In this document: positions 33,576-40,743 of the stretch, piece after piece
How the letters are laid out: each line of letters opens with the position of its first letter
Numbering within the stretch: position 1 is the stretch's first letter
Source of the DNA: Methanoculleus frigidifontis
Lineage (GTDB): Archaea > Halobacteriota > Methanomicrobia > Methanomicrobiales > Methanoculleaceae
DNA: 64,000 nt
Assembly: GCF_030464345.1 (NCBI RefSeq)
Contig: NZ_VCYH01000005.1
Location: forward strand, 182,971-246,970
Direction of reading: 5' to 3'
Program-made: the position numbers and the translations under genes
Notes under the pieces: model-generated
Told to the model about the DNA's origin: nothing
The model's input: the letters and a program-made list of their open reading frames with translations, nothing else
Databases searched by the model: none

Positions 33576-33692
33576 ATGATTGACATTGAAACGGGAGTAA
33601 AGGCGGCCGGCGACAAGTTCATGGAGTACGGTCTGCCGCTCATCATCGGTGTGTTCGTTGTGACCATCGTCATGTCGTTCCTGAAGAAGTGA
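33576..33692 (+). CDS. Tiny single-pass membrane protein, provirus
   Basis: The 38-residue protein has an amphipathic start (IETGVKAAGDKF), one membrane helix (GLPLIIGVFVVTIVMSFL) and two terminal lysines. It lies 13 bp before the capsid gene, with a GAGGAGG ribosome-binding site between them. Confidence 0.58.
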   Translation: MIDIETGVKAAGDKFMEYGLPLIIGVFVVTIVMSFLKK

Positions 33693-33705
33693 GGAGGAAT
33701 ACACC

Positions 33706-34695
33706 GTGTACAGTAAGATTCGGACGCTCAGCGATACTCTTTCGCTGAACAAAACGAGCATCAACCTTCCGAAAGATGCCGTCCTGGACGCTATCATCAT
33801 GAAGGTCTCGCTCACCATCGCCAACGCGAGCGGGGGAGCGTACTCCGCTACCGGGCTGGACGTTCTCGCCGCCCTGCAGGAGGTCCGGGTGATCTCGGAC
33901 GGTTCGACCGTTCACTATGCGCTGAACGGGAAGGATATCGCTATCCTCAACGCCTTCGACGGGCTCTTCGGCAGTGCTCCGGTCGCCAAGGATACCGTGA
34001 GCATCGATGACAGTGCATCCGCGACGAAGACGTACATCCTGGTCCTGAACGAGGGCGATATCCTGGCCGTCACGAAGGACTCTCTCGAGCTCAAAGCGGT
34101 CTTCAACACGACCCTGGCAACCGGCGTCACCGTTTCCGCGGCCACCATCACCGTGAGCGTCTCGGAGAACGTCTACACGCCGGAAGAGTTCGTGGTGAAG
34201 TACGGTGCCGGCCTCGAGGCTGCTGCAGAGCCGAAGGTCTACGCTCTCTCTACCGGGATCACGGCCAATACCGAGCTGACCGGTATCATCGACCTCCCGA
34301 CCGGCACCCTGCACCGGCGCGGGGTGATGACCTTCACGGACGCTTCCGGGGTGTACGGCAATGCCGATCCTGGCAACGTCGGACTCATCGTCACCTCTCC
34401 GGATCGGCGGGAGCTGCTGAACGTCGATTACCCGACGCTCCGCGGCATCCTCGGATACAAGCACGTTGTCGAGGGTGCTCCTCCGGTCGGCTGTGCGATC
34501 TTCAACTATGCGATGGAGGTTGCGAGCGACGGCTACGGGCTCCGCGGCTGGCGGTGGACGAAGGGCGACTACCAGCTTGCCGTGAAGACGGCCAACGCCG
34601 GAACGCTCCGGTACATCTCCTGTGAGCATGTCGTGAACGCCCGGGCGTTCGAGGCGGCAGAGCGGGCGCTGATCGAGGGAACGCCCGGCTTCTGA
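33706..34695 (+). CDS. Probable major capsid protein (double jelly-roll type)
   Basis: The 329-residue protein starts at a GTG, 9 bp after GAGGAGG. It is beta-rich throughout, with few charged clusters and no Cys before residue about 265. It opens with KIRTLSDTLSLNKTSINLPK, then ALQEVRVISDGSTVHYALNG. The two halves of similar length (about 1-160 and 170-329) each read as about eight strands. This fits the two jelly-rolls of archaeal capsid proteins such as STIV B345 and the TKV4/MVV proteins. The strong start signal and position after the ATPase and tiny membrane proteins support the call. A structure prediction was not possible here. Confidence 0.65.
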   Translation: MYSKIRTLSDTLSLNKTSINLPKDAVLDAIIMKVSLTIANASGGAYSATGLDVLAALQEVRVISDGSTVHYALNGKDIAILNAFDGLFGSAPVAKDTVSIDDSASATKTYILVLNEGDILAVTKDSLELKAVFNTTLATGVTVSAATITVSVSENVYTPEEFVVKYGAGLEAAAEPKVYALSTGITANTELTGIIDLPTGTLHRRGVMTFTDASGVYGNADPGNVGLIVTSPDRRELLNVDYPTLRGILGYKHVVEGAPPVGCAIFNYAMEVASDGYGLRGWRWTKGDYQLAVKTANAGTLRYISCEHVVNARAFEAAERALIEGTPGF

Positions 34696-34716
34696 GGCTT
34701 GAGGGGTTGATATGGG

Positions 34717-36687
34717 ATGGGACTCTTCGGCATTAACCTACCCTCCATATCTCTACCGAAAATAGCCCTCCCGAGCATCTCCCTTCCCTCTCTTCCGAAG
34801 ATAACGCTCCCTTCACTTCCGAAGGTCACGCTTCCGAAGATCTCCCTTCCTGTGGTATCGCTCCCGAAGGTCTCTCTTCCGTCGCTGCCGGCGATCTCCC
34901 TCCCTGCAGGGATGCAGGCCGGGACGAAGGCGGCGCAGAAGTTCATGGAGGAGCAGGCGCAGCGGGCGCGATGGGCGGCCGAAGCTGCAGCGGAGGCGGC
35001 GGCCGGTGCCGGCCGGACGGTCTCGAGCATCCCGAAGGTATCGCTCCCGGTGGTGAGCATCCCGAAAGTGGAGCTGCCGAAGGTCTCTCTCCCGACTGTC
35101 AGCATTCCGAAGGTGACTATTCCCACCGTAGCTTTGCCAAAGGTCGAGCTGCCGAAGCTTCCGGATTTGCCGAAGGCTGCGTTTGCTCTTCCTGCTGCAG
35201 TTGCCGGCGCGGGTGCGTCCACTCTCGGCTGGGTGACGAGCGGAAACGCTCCGGAGTTCCCGGACCTCTCGCAGGTTCCCGGGCTGTCTGCAATCGCCGG
35301 CCTGGGTGCGTCTTCGGTCGGTGCGGTGCAGCAGGGAACAGTCCCGAAGCTCCCGGATCTCAGCGGGGTGAAACTTCCTCCGCTCCCGAAGATCGATCTC
35401 CGGCAGAGCAACGGGACGGCACAGAGCGTTTCGGGTCTTGCTGACACGGTGATCGATGCCCGGGACAAGAACTACGAGGACGGGATCACCCGGGTCATTG
35501 CGGGAGAGAACAACGCGGAGAAGGTCTTCGGTGCTGCTCAGTTCGGCAGCACGGCGGCGGTCGATGTGCTCCTTCCTCTGGATCTCGTGAACGTCACCAA
35601 CAAGATGGCGACGGGCCGGGGAGGAGAGCTGACCGGGGATGATTACCTGTGGGCGGCGGTGGATGCCGGCACAATTGCGCTCGGCGTCGTTACCGGCGGT
35701 ATCGGGTATGGTGTCGGGAGAGCGGCGATTAAAGGAGGAAAACTAGGGCTGAAAGCGACAAAAGGAGGTACAGAATTGTTTAAATTAAGTTCGATTGCGA
35801 GTGCGGCGAAGACCGCTGCATCCGCAAAGGCAGCAGCTGCAGCGAGAGCCGCGGCTGCAGCACGGCAGGCCGCCGCTATCAAGGCCTCTCAGGTAGCGGC
35901 CGCGGCAAGGGCTGCGGCATCTGCCAAAGCTGCTGCAGCGGCGAAGGCCTCTGCTCAGGCGAAGACGGCCGCGGAGATGAGGGCGGCTGCAAAAGCGGCT
36001 TCGGAAGCAAAGGCTGCTCAGGCTGCGGCCGAAGCAAAAGCCCTTGACGCGGCGAGGTATGCAAAAGATGCGAAGCTCGCATCTGAAGCAAAGATCGGCT
36101 CGGAAATGAAAGGAGCGCAGACCCTTGAGGTCAAGATGCCGAATGTCCCGAAGTCCGGGAGCCTGGGAAAGAGTGCGCTCTATGCGGTGGCCGGTGCCGG
36201 CGTCGGTTACATGGGCCTGCAGGCGCTCGGTGCGCTCGAGTCTCCGGCCGTAGGCGGCGGGGGAGAAGTCCCCTATACCGATCCGTACAGTGCATATGAC
36301 CCCTTCGCGGGACTCGGAGGCACTCTGCCGTACTCCGGCGGCTCATCGGAGTACCCGGGCGGTCCGTGGTATGACGGCGGGGACTATCCGTACACCGATC
36401 CGTCCGGTCTCCCCTCGGAGTATCTGCCAGATGGCTATGTCCCTCCGGAGTATCCGGGCGGGGAGTACTTCGCTCCGGCTGAGTACTTCGCGCAGGATGT
36501 CGGCGGCTTCCTGGAAGGGCTGCCGGTCGTCGGTGATCTCTTCGCAGCGGCAAACGAGCGGGGGCTTGCGCTGCCGCTCCTGCTCGGGTGCTGTCTTGTC
36601 GTCGGTGGCGGTGGCTACTATGTCGCCACCCGGACGCAGGCGGGGAAGTCGGCAGTCCGGACGGTCAAGGGGGTTGTGGGTGCATGA
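34717..36687 (+). CDS. Large repetitive virion protein with membrane anchor
   Basis: The 656-residue protein has five zones. (1) Residues 4-65 hold short repeats of the type SLPKVSLP and ALPSISLPSLPK. (2) After an Ala-rich helix, a second block at about 105-160 has VSIPKVELPKVSLPTV. (3) A globular middle runs to about 350, with Gly-rich hydrophobic segments. (4) An Ala/Lys helix of about 100 residues (AAAARAAAAARQ and similar) follows. (5) A Gly/Pro/Tyr-rich segment (PYTDPYSAYDPF) leads into one membrane helix near 612-632 (LPLLLGCCLVVGGGGYYV). No family is recognised. Likely roles are a vertex spike, a membrane-spanning virion component or a cell-entry fibre. Confidence 0.7.
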   Translation: MGLFGINLPSISLPKIALPSISLPSLPKITLPSLPKVTLPKISLPVVSLPKVSLPSLPAISLPAGMQAGTKAAQKFMEEQAQRARWAAEAAAEAAAGAGRTVSSIPKVSLPVVSIPKVELPKVSLPTVSIPKVTIPTVALPKVELPKLPDLPKAAFALPAAVAGAGASTLGWVTSGNAPEFPDLSQVPGLSAIAGLGASSVGAVQQGTVPKLPDLSGVKLPPLPKIDLRQSNGTAQSVSGLADTVIDARDKNYEDGITRVIAGENNAEKVFGAAQFGSTAAVDVLLPLDLVNVTNKMATGRGGELTGDDYLWAAVDAGTIALGVVTGGIGYGVGRAAIKGGKLGLKATKGGTELFKLSSIASAAKTAASAKAAAAARAAAAARQAAAIKASQVAAAARAAASAKAAAAAKASAQAKTAAEMRAAAKAASEAKAAQAAAEAKALDAARYAKDAKLASEAKIGSEMKGAQTLEVKMPNVPKSGSLGKSALYAVAGAGVGYMGLQALGALESPAVGGGGEVPYTDPYSAYDPFAGLGGTLPYSGGSSEYPGGPWYDGGDYPYTDPSGLPSEYLPDGYVPPEYPGGEYFAPAEYFAQDVGGFLEGLPVVGDLFAAANERGLALPLLLGCCLVVGGGGYYVATRTQAGKSAVRTVKGVVGA

Positions 36688-37058
36688 GCCTCTACAACCC
36701 TCTTCTCCGGGTTGCACAGATGGCGAAGACCGGAGAGGTAAGCGGGACGCTGAAGGCAACTTCCGAGACGTTCCAGAAAGCCGGTGCTGCCGGCGTCGAT
36801 GCGGTCCGGCGTGTCGGTGACGCTCCCGGGGTGCAGACGGCTATCGGCCGGTTCGGGAAGTACTTCGGTATCCCGGCCGGCGTCGGTGCGGGTGTCGGTC
36901 TCGGAGCGTATGCGGCCGGGACCGGGATTAAGGAAGGTCTCGGGTTCTCGGATGCCACGGATGCGGTGAAGAAGAGCTCCGGTGTTGTGCTCTTCCTGGT
37001 GCTGCTGATCGCCGGGGTCTTCGTGCTCGGGAAGCTGCTTGCGATGAAAAAGGGGTGA
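36684..37058 (+). CDS. Membrane-anchored minor virion protein candidate
   Basis: The 124-residue protein overlaps the repeat protein by 4 bp. It has an amphipathic N-terminus, a Gly-rich segment (IPAGVGAGVGLGAYAAGTG) and a C-terminal membrane helix (GVVLFLVLLIAGVFVLGKLL) ending in basic residues. The order resembles small membrane proteins of PRD1-like virions, but the assignment is by context. Confidence 0.6.
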   Translation: MSLYNPLLRVAQMAKTGEVSGTLKATSETFQKAGAAGVDAVRRVGDAPGVQTAIGRFGKYFGIPAGVGAGVGLGAYAAGTGIKEGLGFSDATDAVKKSSGVVLFLVLLIAGVFVLGKLLAMKKG

Positions 37059-37062
37059 GGAT

Positions 37063-37212
37063 GTGACGTATGAGACAGTAGCGCTCTTAGTGGCCATCGG
37101 CGGCCAGTACCTGATCCTCTTCTCCCTGTACCAGAAGATCACAACCGTGCTCTTCGAGACCCGGATGTGTCCGATGCACCAGAAGATCGGAAAGACCCTG
37201 CAGGAGGAATGA
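37063..37212 (+). CDS. Small membrane protein, provirus
   Basis: A GTG start gives 49 residues with one hydrophobic helix (VALLVAIGGQYLILFSLYQ) and a charged tail containing one Cys. It lies between two other small membrane-protein genes. Confidence 0.5.
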   Translation: MTYETVALLVAIGGQYLILFSLYQKITTVLFETRMCPMHQKIGKTLQEE

Positions 37213-37215
37213 GCG

Positions 37216-37365
37216 GTGAGCTGTCCTACCTGTGCGGATCTCCTGGGTGCCGGCGACGAGACGAAGAGCGGGGATGCCCTCGGAGGCCTTCGGCAGTACC
37301 TCCCGTACGCCGTGGTTGCCGTCGTGGTCCTTGCTGGCCTGTACCTGTTCCTCCGGAGGCGGTGA
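37216..37365 (+). CDS. Small Cys-containing membrane protein, provirus
   Basis: A GTG start gives 49 residues with an N-terminal CPTC motif, a short acidic spacer, one membrane helix (YAVVAVVVLAGLYLFL) and an RRR end. It is spaced 3 bp from both neighbours, consistent with a late operon. Confidence 0.5.
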   Translation: MSCPTCADLLGAGDETKSGDALGGLRQYLPYAVVAVVVLAGLYLFLRRR

Positions 37366-37368
37366 GGT

Positions 37369-37827
37369 ATGGAACTATCCTGCCTCGCTAAGATGCTCTG
37401 CGGGGAGATGCTCGAGGTGAAGAAAGGGCTGCTGCGGCTGATCGAGTCGGCAAGCGACGGCGTGAAGATCCTCGGGCTGATCTACAAGTCGCAGTTTACG
37501 CAGGAGATCAAGGCCGATCAGTACCTGCAGCAGTGGGACAACTTCATGATCGGGAAGCTCAAGCCGATCCTGAAGAACAACCTCTCGCTCGACGGGGCGA
37601 CGACGGCCCGTATCCACATCTGCCTGGGAACTGCTGCGAAGCTCGTCTACTTCATCAACGGGCAGGCCGCGTACCTCAACTCGGCTCAGGACCTCAGCGC
37701 GGAGTGCGGGTATGTCTTCGATGTTCCGATGAACCCGGGCGATACGCTGAATTATGCGCTCTCGTTCGATGACTCGGAGTATACGGAGATCACGGTAAAG
37801 TTCGTGCGGCTGCAGGAGGTGCGGTGA
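37369..37827 (+). CDS. Hypothetical virion protein, beta-rich C-terminal domain
   Basis: The 152-residue protein has a helical N-terminal third (LAKMLCGEMLEVKKGLLRLI) and a beta-sandwich-like C-terminal part. The latter has ATTARIHICLGTAAKLVYFI and DTLNYALSFDD. It may be a minor capsid or penton-type protein. No family is recognised. It starts 3 bp after the previous gene. Confidence 0.55.
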   Translation: MELSCLAKMLCGEMLEVKKGLLRLIESASDGVKILGLIYKSQFTQEIKADQYLQQWDNFMIGKLKPILKNNLSLDGATTARIHICLGTAAKLVYFINGQAAYLNSAQDLSAECGYVFDVPMNPGDTLNYALSFDDSEYTEITVKFVRLQEVR

Positions 37828-38199
37828 GTGCCGGAAAGCCTCACCCCTCCTCAGGGCCTGATCGCGGTTACTGAGCGGCGGCGGATCTACGGGTTCCCGA
37901 TGGGGATCGGAACCGGTGGGGCTGGCACGAAAGTCACGGCTTCCCCGCCACCTGCATACAAAAGCGGTGCAGGGATGCGGGTCATGATCATGGAGGGAAC
38001 CTTCTCGCCGTACGTGAAACCACAAGTTCAGGAAAACCCTTCTTTTGTCGAAGGAAACGGGGCGGGACTTCGGATCGCAATCATCACGCCCCATACCGTT
38101 GATGCCGGCGCTGCAACCCGCATCACCGTAGTTACGCCAACTACGATACAGAGTGGGTCGGGCACCGGGGTCACGGGCGTTGATGTTCAATCCATTTAA
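37828..38199 (+). CDS. Hypothetical structural protein with short beta repeats
   Basis: A GTG directly after the upstream TGA gives 123 residues. The sequence has loosely repeated strand units with Gly/Ala turns (GAGTKVTA, GAGMRVMI, GAGLRIAI, GAATRITV, GSGTGVTG) at about 25-residue spacing. This suggests a beta-helix or stacked-strand fibre. No family is recognised. Confidence 0.55.
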   Translation: MPESLTPPQGLIAVTERRRIYGFPMGIGTGGAGTKVTASPPPAYKSGAGMRVMIMEGTFSPYVKPQVQENPSFVEGNGAGLRIAIITPHTVDAGAATRITVVTPTTIQSGSGTGVTGVDVQSI

Positions 38200-38209
38200 G
38201 GAGATTACG

Positions 38210-38809
38210 ATGAATCAGTCTGAAATTACAGAGAACGCGCCTCCGGGCGCAGGATCGGGTATTGCCCTTACTGTTACCGTCCGGGATGCTGAGGGCAATA
38301 TCATCGATGAGAAGTGCAAAAACGGAGACCTATTCCTTCGGAATTGGGGCTATGTTATTGCCGGATTGCTGAAATACGGCTTCAACTATACCGGGGTTAA
38401 GGACTACTTCTACAACTTGCCTGACGGCACGGTGTATAAGGTACCTGACACCCTGTATTGGTGCGCTGGCCAATCCTATTGGCTGAACACCGGGCGTATT
38501 GTTCTTGGTGGTTCTTCCCAAGCTCCCAGTGTGCTTGACTACAAACTTGGCAACCAACTGAAAGAGGTGGTGCCTAACCTTCCCGCCCTGGTGACTGACG
38601 GCAACATCATCAAGATAATCTTCACCGGAACGGCCTCTTTTGAAGTGGAAACCATCGTTTCGGAGGTAGGCATAAAGATGAACAACCCTTGCGTTATCGG
38701 CGGAACAGCAATATTCCTCACCCGGGATACCTTTGAGGCTGTGACCGTTTCGGCAGGCGGCACGATCACGGTGCAGTTTGAGATGTGGTTCAACGGAGTA
38801 CCGACGTAA
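38210..38809 (+). CDS. Probable surface/fibre protein, first of two paralogues
   Basis: The 199-residue protein starts at the ATG after AAGGAG. It shares with the next gene the pattern AEGNIIDEKCKNGDLFLRNWG, a DTFEAVTVSAGG stretch and the end MWFNGVPT. It is beta-rich and may be a spike or receptor-binding protein. No family is recognised. Confidence 0.6.
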   Translation: MNQSEITENAPPGAGSGIALTVTVRDAEGNIIDEKCKNGDLFLRNWGYVIAGLLKYGFNYTGVKDYFYNLPDGTVYKVPDTLYWCAGQSYWLNTGRIVLGGSSQAPSVLDYKLGNQLKEVVPNLPALVTDGNIIKIIFTGTASFEVETIVSEVGIKMNNPCVIGGTAIFLTRDTFEAVTVSAGGTITVQFEMWFNGVPT

Positions 38810-38822
38810 GGAGGCGAGAACC

Positions 38823-39380
38823 ATGCACAGCACCATATTGCTTAAAATCAAGGCTCACGATGCCGATGGAAACCTCATCCACGAGGAATGTAAAGAGAAT
38901 GACCTTTTCCTGTGGGGATGGGGTGTTCTCATCGCTCAGATGTTTAAGGTCGCCTTCCAGTATACCGATCCAACGGTCTTTGAATACTTCGATATCAATG
39001 GAACGGTGCGAAATACCGTTTCCTCCGGTCACTACGGCTACAATGTCCTCCCCTGGGCGAACACGGCCCGGGTGCAGGTCGGGAGTGGGCAGGGAGCACC
39101 GAGTATCAGCAACTATCAGCTCGAACAGTACGTTGCAGAGGTCATCCCCAACATTCCCGATGTGATAGTTTCCGGAGATATCGTGAAGGTCCTCTTCTCC
39201 GCAACTTTCGCTTTCCAGAGTGAGACTGTCTGCGCTGAGACCGGGGTGAAAATGGGTGACGTTCTGAATGATGGTGTCTTCTTCCTCATCACGCGGGATA
39301 CCTTCACGCCGGTCACGGTCTCGGCGGGCGGTTCGCTCTCCCTGCAGTACGAACTGTGGTTCAACGGGACACCCACCTAA
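38823..39380 (+). CDS. Probable surface/fibre protein, second of two paralogues
   Basis: The 185-residue protein is clearly related to the preceding gene: ADGNLIHEECKENDLFLWGWG, DTFTPVTVSAGG and the end LWFNGTPT all correspond. The middle thirds are more different, as expected for variable receptor-binding regions. It is the last rightward gene of the element and is followed by a hairpin that could end late transcripts. Confidence 0.6.
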   Translation: MHSTILLKIKAHDADGNLIHEECKENDLFLWGWGVLIAQMFKVAFQYTDPTVFEYFDINGTVRNTVSSGHYGYNVLPWANTARVQVGSGQGAPSISNYQLEQYVAEVIPNIPDVIVSGDIVKVLFSATFAFQSETVCAETGVKMGDVLNDGVFFLITRDTFTPVTVSAGGSLSLQYELWFNGTPT

Positions 39381-39446
39381 TTCCCCTTTTTCAAAGGTAC
39401 TCTGATACGGCCTGCAGGGAGATCGGCTATCTAACACAATCCGCAG

Positions 39447-39465
39447 GGCCGGTTTCCGGCCGATT
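39447..39465. terminator. Hairpin between convergent late genes and integrase
   Basis: GGCCGG-TTT-CCGGCC is a perfect 6-bp stem followed by GATTTT. It lies in the 100-bp gap between the last rightward gene and the leftward int(C) stop, so it could terminate both transcripts. Confidence 0.55.
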
Positions 39466-39480
39466 TTCCCGGAAAAGGGG

Positions 39481-40692
39481 TTATTTCCTCTTTAACTCCG
39501 GGCGTTCCTTGATGTACGCCGCTATCTTCGTTTTATTCGCTCCGGGTAATTCCTTGATAATCTGAGCATGGGGCTTTCCGGCTCGCAACATGCGATCAAG
39601 TGCCTGGTAATCCATATCCTTCTTGTTCTTCCCGGCGATCAGGTTGCCTTTGCTCCCTTTCGGTTTGGTTTTCGGTTTCTCAACCGGTGCGGGGGTAGGC
39701 TTCGGTTGTGGCTGGGGTTCTGCGGTCCATCCTCCGGGAAGGGGGATCTTCCCTCCGGCCTTCGGGGGGATTGGGAAGAGATCGACCACTTTCTGATATG
39801 CGGTTACGGACTGCTTGATCTTGTTCAGGTAGTGCGCCGATCCTACCGTCACCGGGGCTCGGCCCTGCATGAAGTCGGCTATTGATTCCGAAACATCGTT
39901 CTCGACAAGGAAGTTCAGGCTCCACTTCCGGATCGTCTTTGCCGATACCCGGCCGTGCATAATCCCTCTTTTGATGTAGTCCTCTGACTGAAGGGAGACC
40001 TTCGAGAGTTCAGGGATGAAGGCTGCCGGGAAGAAGAGGCGGTAAGATCTCTTCGTGCCGTGGGAAAGGGCGGCTGATGGGATGTGCGCCACTCCTCCAT
40101 TGATTGTGATCTCCTGCGGGTCGAAGCTCTGAAGGGCGGCGTACAACTGAGAGAACCGGTTACCGGTATAAACGAGAGCCTTGAAGAAGGTCTTGTACTC
40201 CTGCGGGCAGGCGTTGTAAGCCTCGATAATCTCCTCATTCGAGGGGTATATCTCCACGACTCCGGACTTCCGGATCTTGACGTTCTTTCTCCATTTCTCG
40301 AGGGAGTACCCTAACGGGTTTTCAACCTCGATATCCTCGAGATAGTTAAAGAAGTTCTTGATGCCTCTCGTCTGCTTATCGCCGTCCATGTCCCTGAAAT
40401 CAAGGGGCTTGGTGATATCGTCCTCTGCATCCTTTACGAGGTACTTGTCAACGGCTGCGATGTAGTCCTTCCTGGTTCTATCTGAGAGGTCACCGGCCTT
40501 AACACGACGTTCCAACCACGTAACGAATCCTTCTCTATGGGACTCATAGAACTCATTGAATGTCTTGAAACTCGAAGGTTCACCTGCCGGATTAGTTAAC
40601 TCATTAGGGTTAACCTCTCTATGGGTGCGCGAGGTTCTTGAAAATTCTTCTAAACGATTTGCGCTGTCCTTTTCTAAATCGGGGCAAGGAAT
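39481..40692 (-). CDS. C-terminal, catalytic part of the split SSV-type integrase, int(C)
   Basis: The frame is open from the att core (and beyond, to 40,734) down to 39,481, about 403 residues from the core. The first plausible start inside it is a TTG at 40,515. Tyrosine-recombinase residues are visible: Arg in YTGNRFSQLY, Lys in SHGTKRSYRLFF, a KTIR in place of HxxR, and the nucleophile Tyr in SAHYLNK. This pattern belongs to archaeal phage/SSV-type integrases. A Pro/Lys-rich linker and a helical C-terminal domain (MLRAGKPHAQIIKELPGANK) follow the catalytic part and are unusual. Integration has cut off residues 1-84, now at 23,016-23,267. Confidence 0.87.
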   Translation of the reverse strand: MPCPDLEKDSANRLEEFSRTSRTHREVNPNELTNPAGEPSSFKTFNEFYESHREGFVTWLERRVKAGDLSDRTRKDYIAAVDKYLVKDAEDDITKPLDFRDMDGDKQTRGIKNFFNYLEDIEVENPLGYSLEKWRKNVKIRKSGVVEIYPSNEEIIEAYNACPQEYKTFFKALVYTGNRFSQLYAALQSFDPQEITINGGVAHIPSAALSHGTKRSYRLFFPAAFIPELSKVSLQSEDYIKRGIMHGRVSAKTIRKWSLNFLVENDVSESIADFMQGRAPVTVGSAHYLNKIKQSVTAYQKVVDLFPIPPKAGGKIPLPGGWTAEPQPQPKPTPAPVEKPKTKPKGSKGNLIAGKNKKDMDYQALDRMLRAGKPHAQIIKELPGANKTKIAAYIKERPELKRK

Positions 40693-40718
40693 GACGTCGC
40701 CTTCACACGGCGAAGATC
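40691..40718 (+). repeat. attR: 28-bp direct repeat
   Basis: This is identical to 23,014-23,041 over 28 bases. To its left is element sequence (the 5' region of int(C)); to its right is the old chromosomal end of tRNA-Val. Confidence 0.93.
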
Positions 40719-40743
40719 CTGAGTTCGAATCTCAGCGAGCCCA
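40691..40743 (+). pseudogene. Displaced 3' half of the original tRNA-Val gene
   Basis: The fragment runs from the anticodon arm to the discriminator base. Joined to the 5' half at 22,993-23,013 it gives a complete cloverleaf with acceptor CGAGCCC and a T-arm CTGAG-TTCGAAT-CTCAG. The T-stem differs in all base pairs but one or two from the one now present in the working gene. This was therefore the tRNA version before the current provirus integrated. Confidence 0.9.

Larger units (their letters stand above)
23014..40718. mobile_element. Integrated provirus, candidate double-jelly-roll capsid lineage
   Basis: A 17.7-kb element lies between two exact 28-bp copies of the tRNA-Val anticodon-arm region. 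It carries a split SSV-type integrase, DNA-binding and recombination genes, a SIR2 cargo gene, a packaging ATPase, a probable major capsid protein and many tiny membrane proteins. Apart from the leftward end genes, all genes run rightward with frequent 4-bp overlaps. No tail, portal or large-terminase genes are seen. The layout resembles the euryarchaeal proviruses TKV4 and MVV and argues for a tail-less icosahedral virus with an internal membrane. The capsid assignment is inferred, not proven. Confidence 0.85.
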
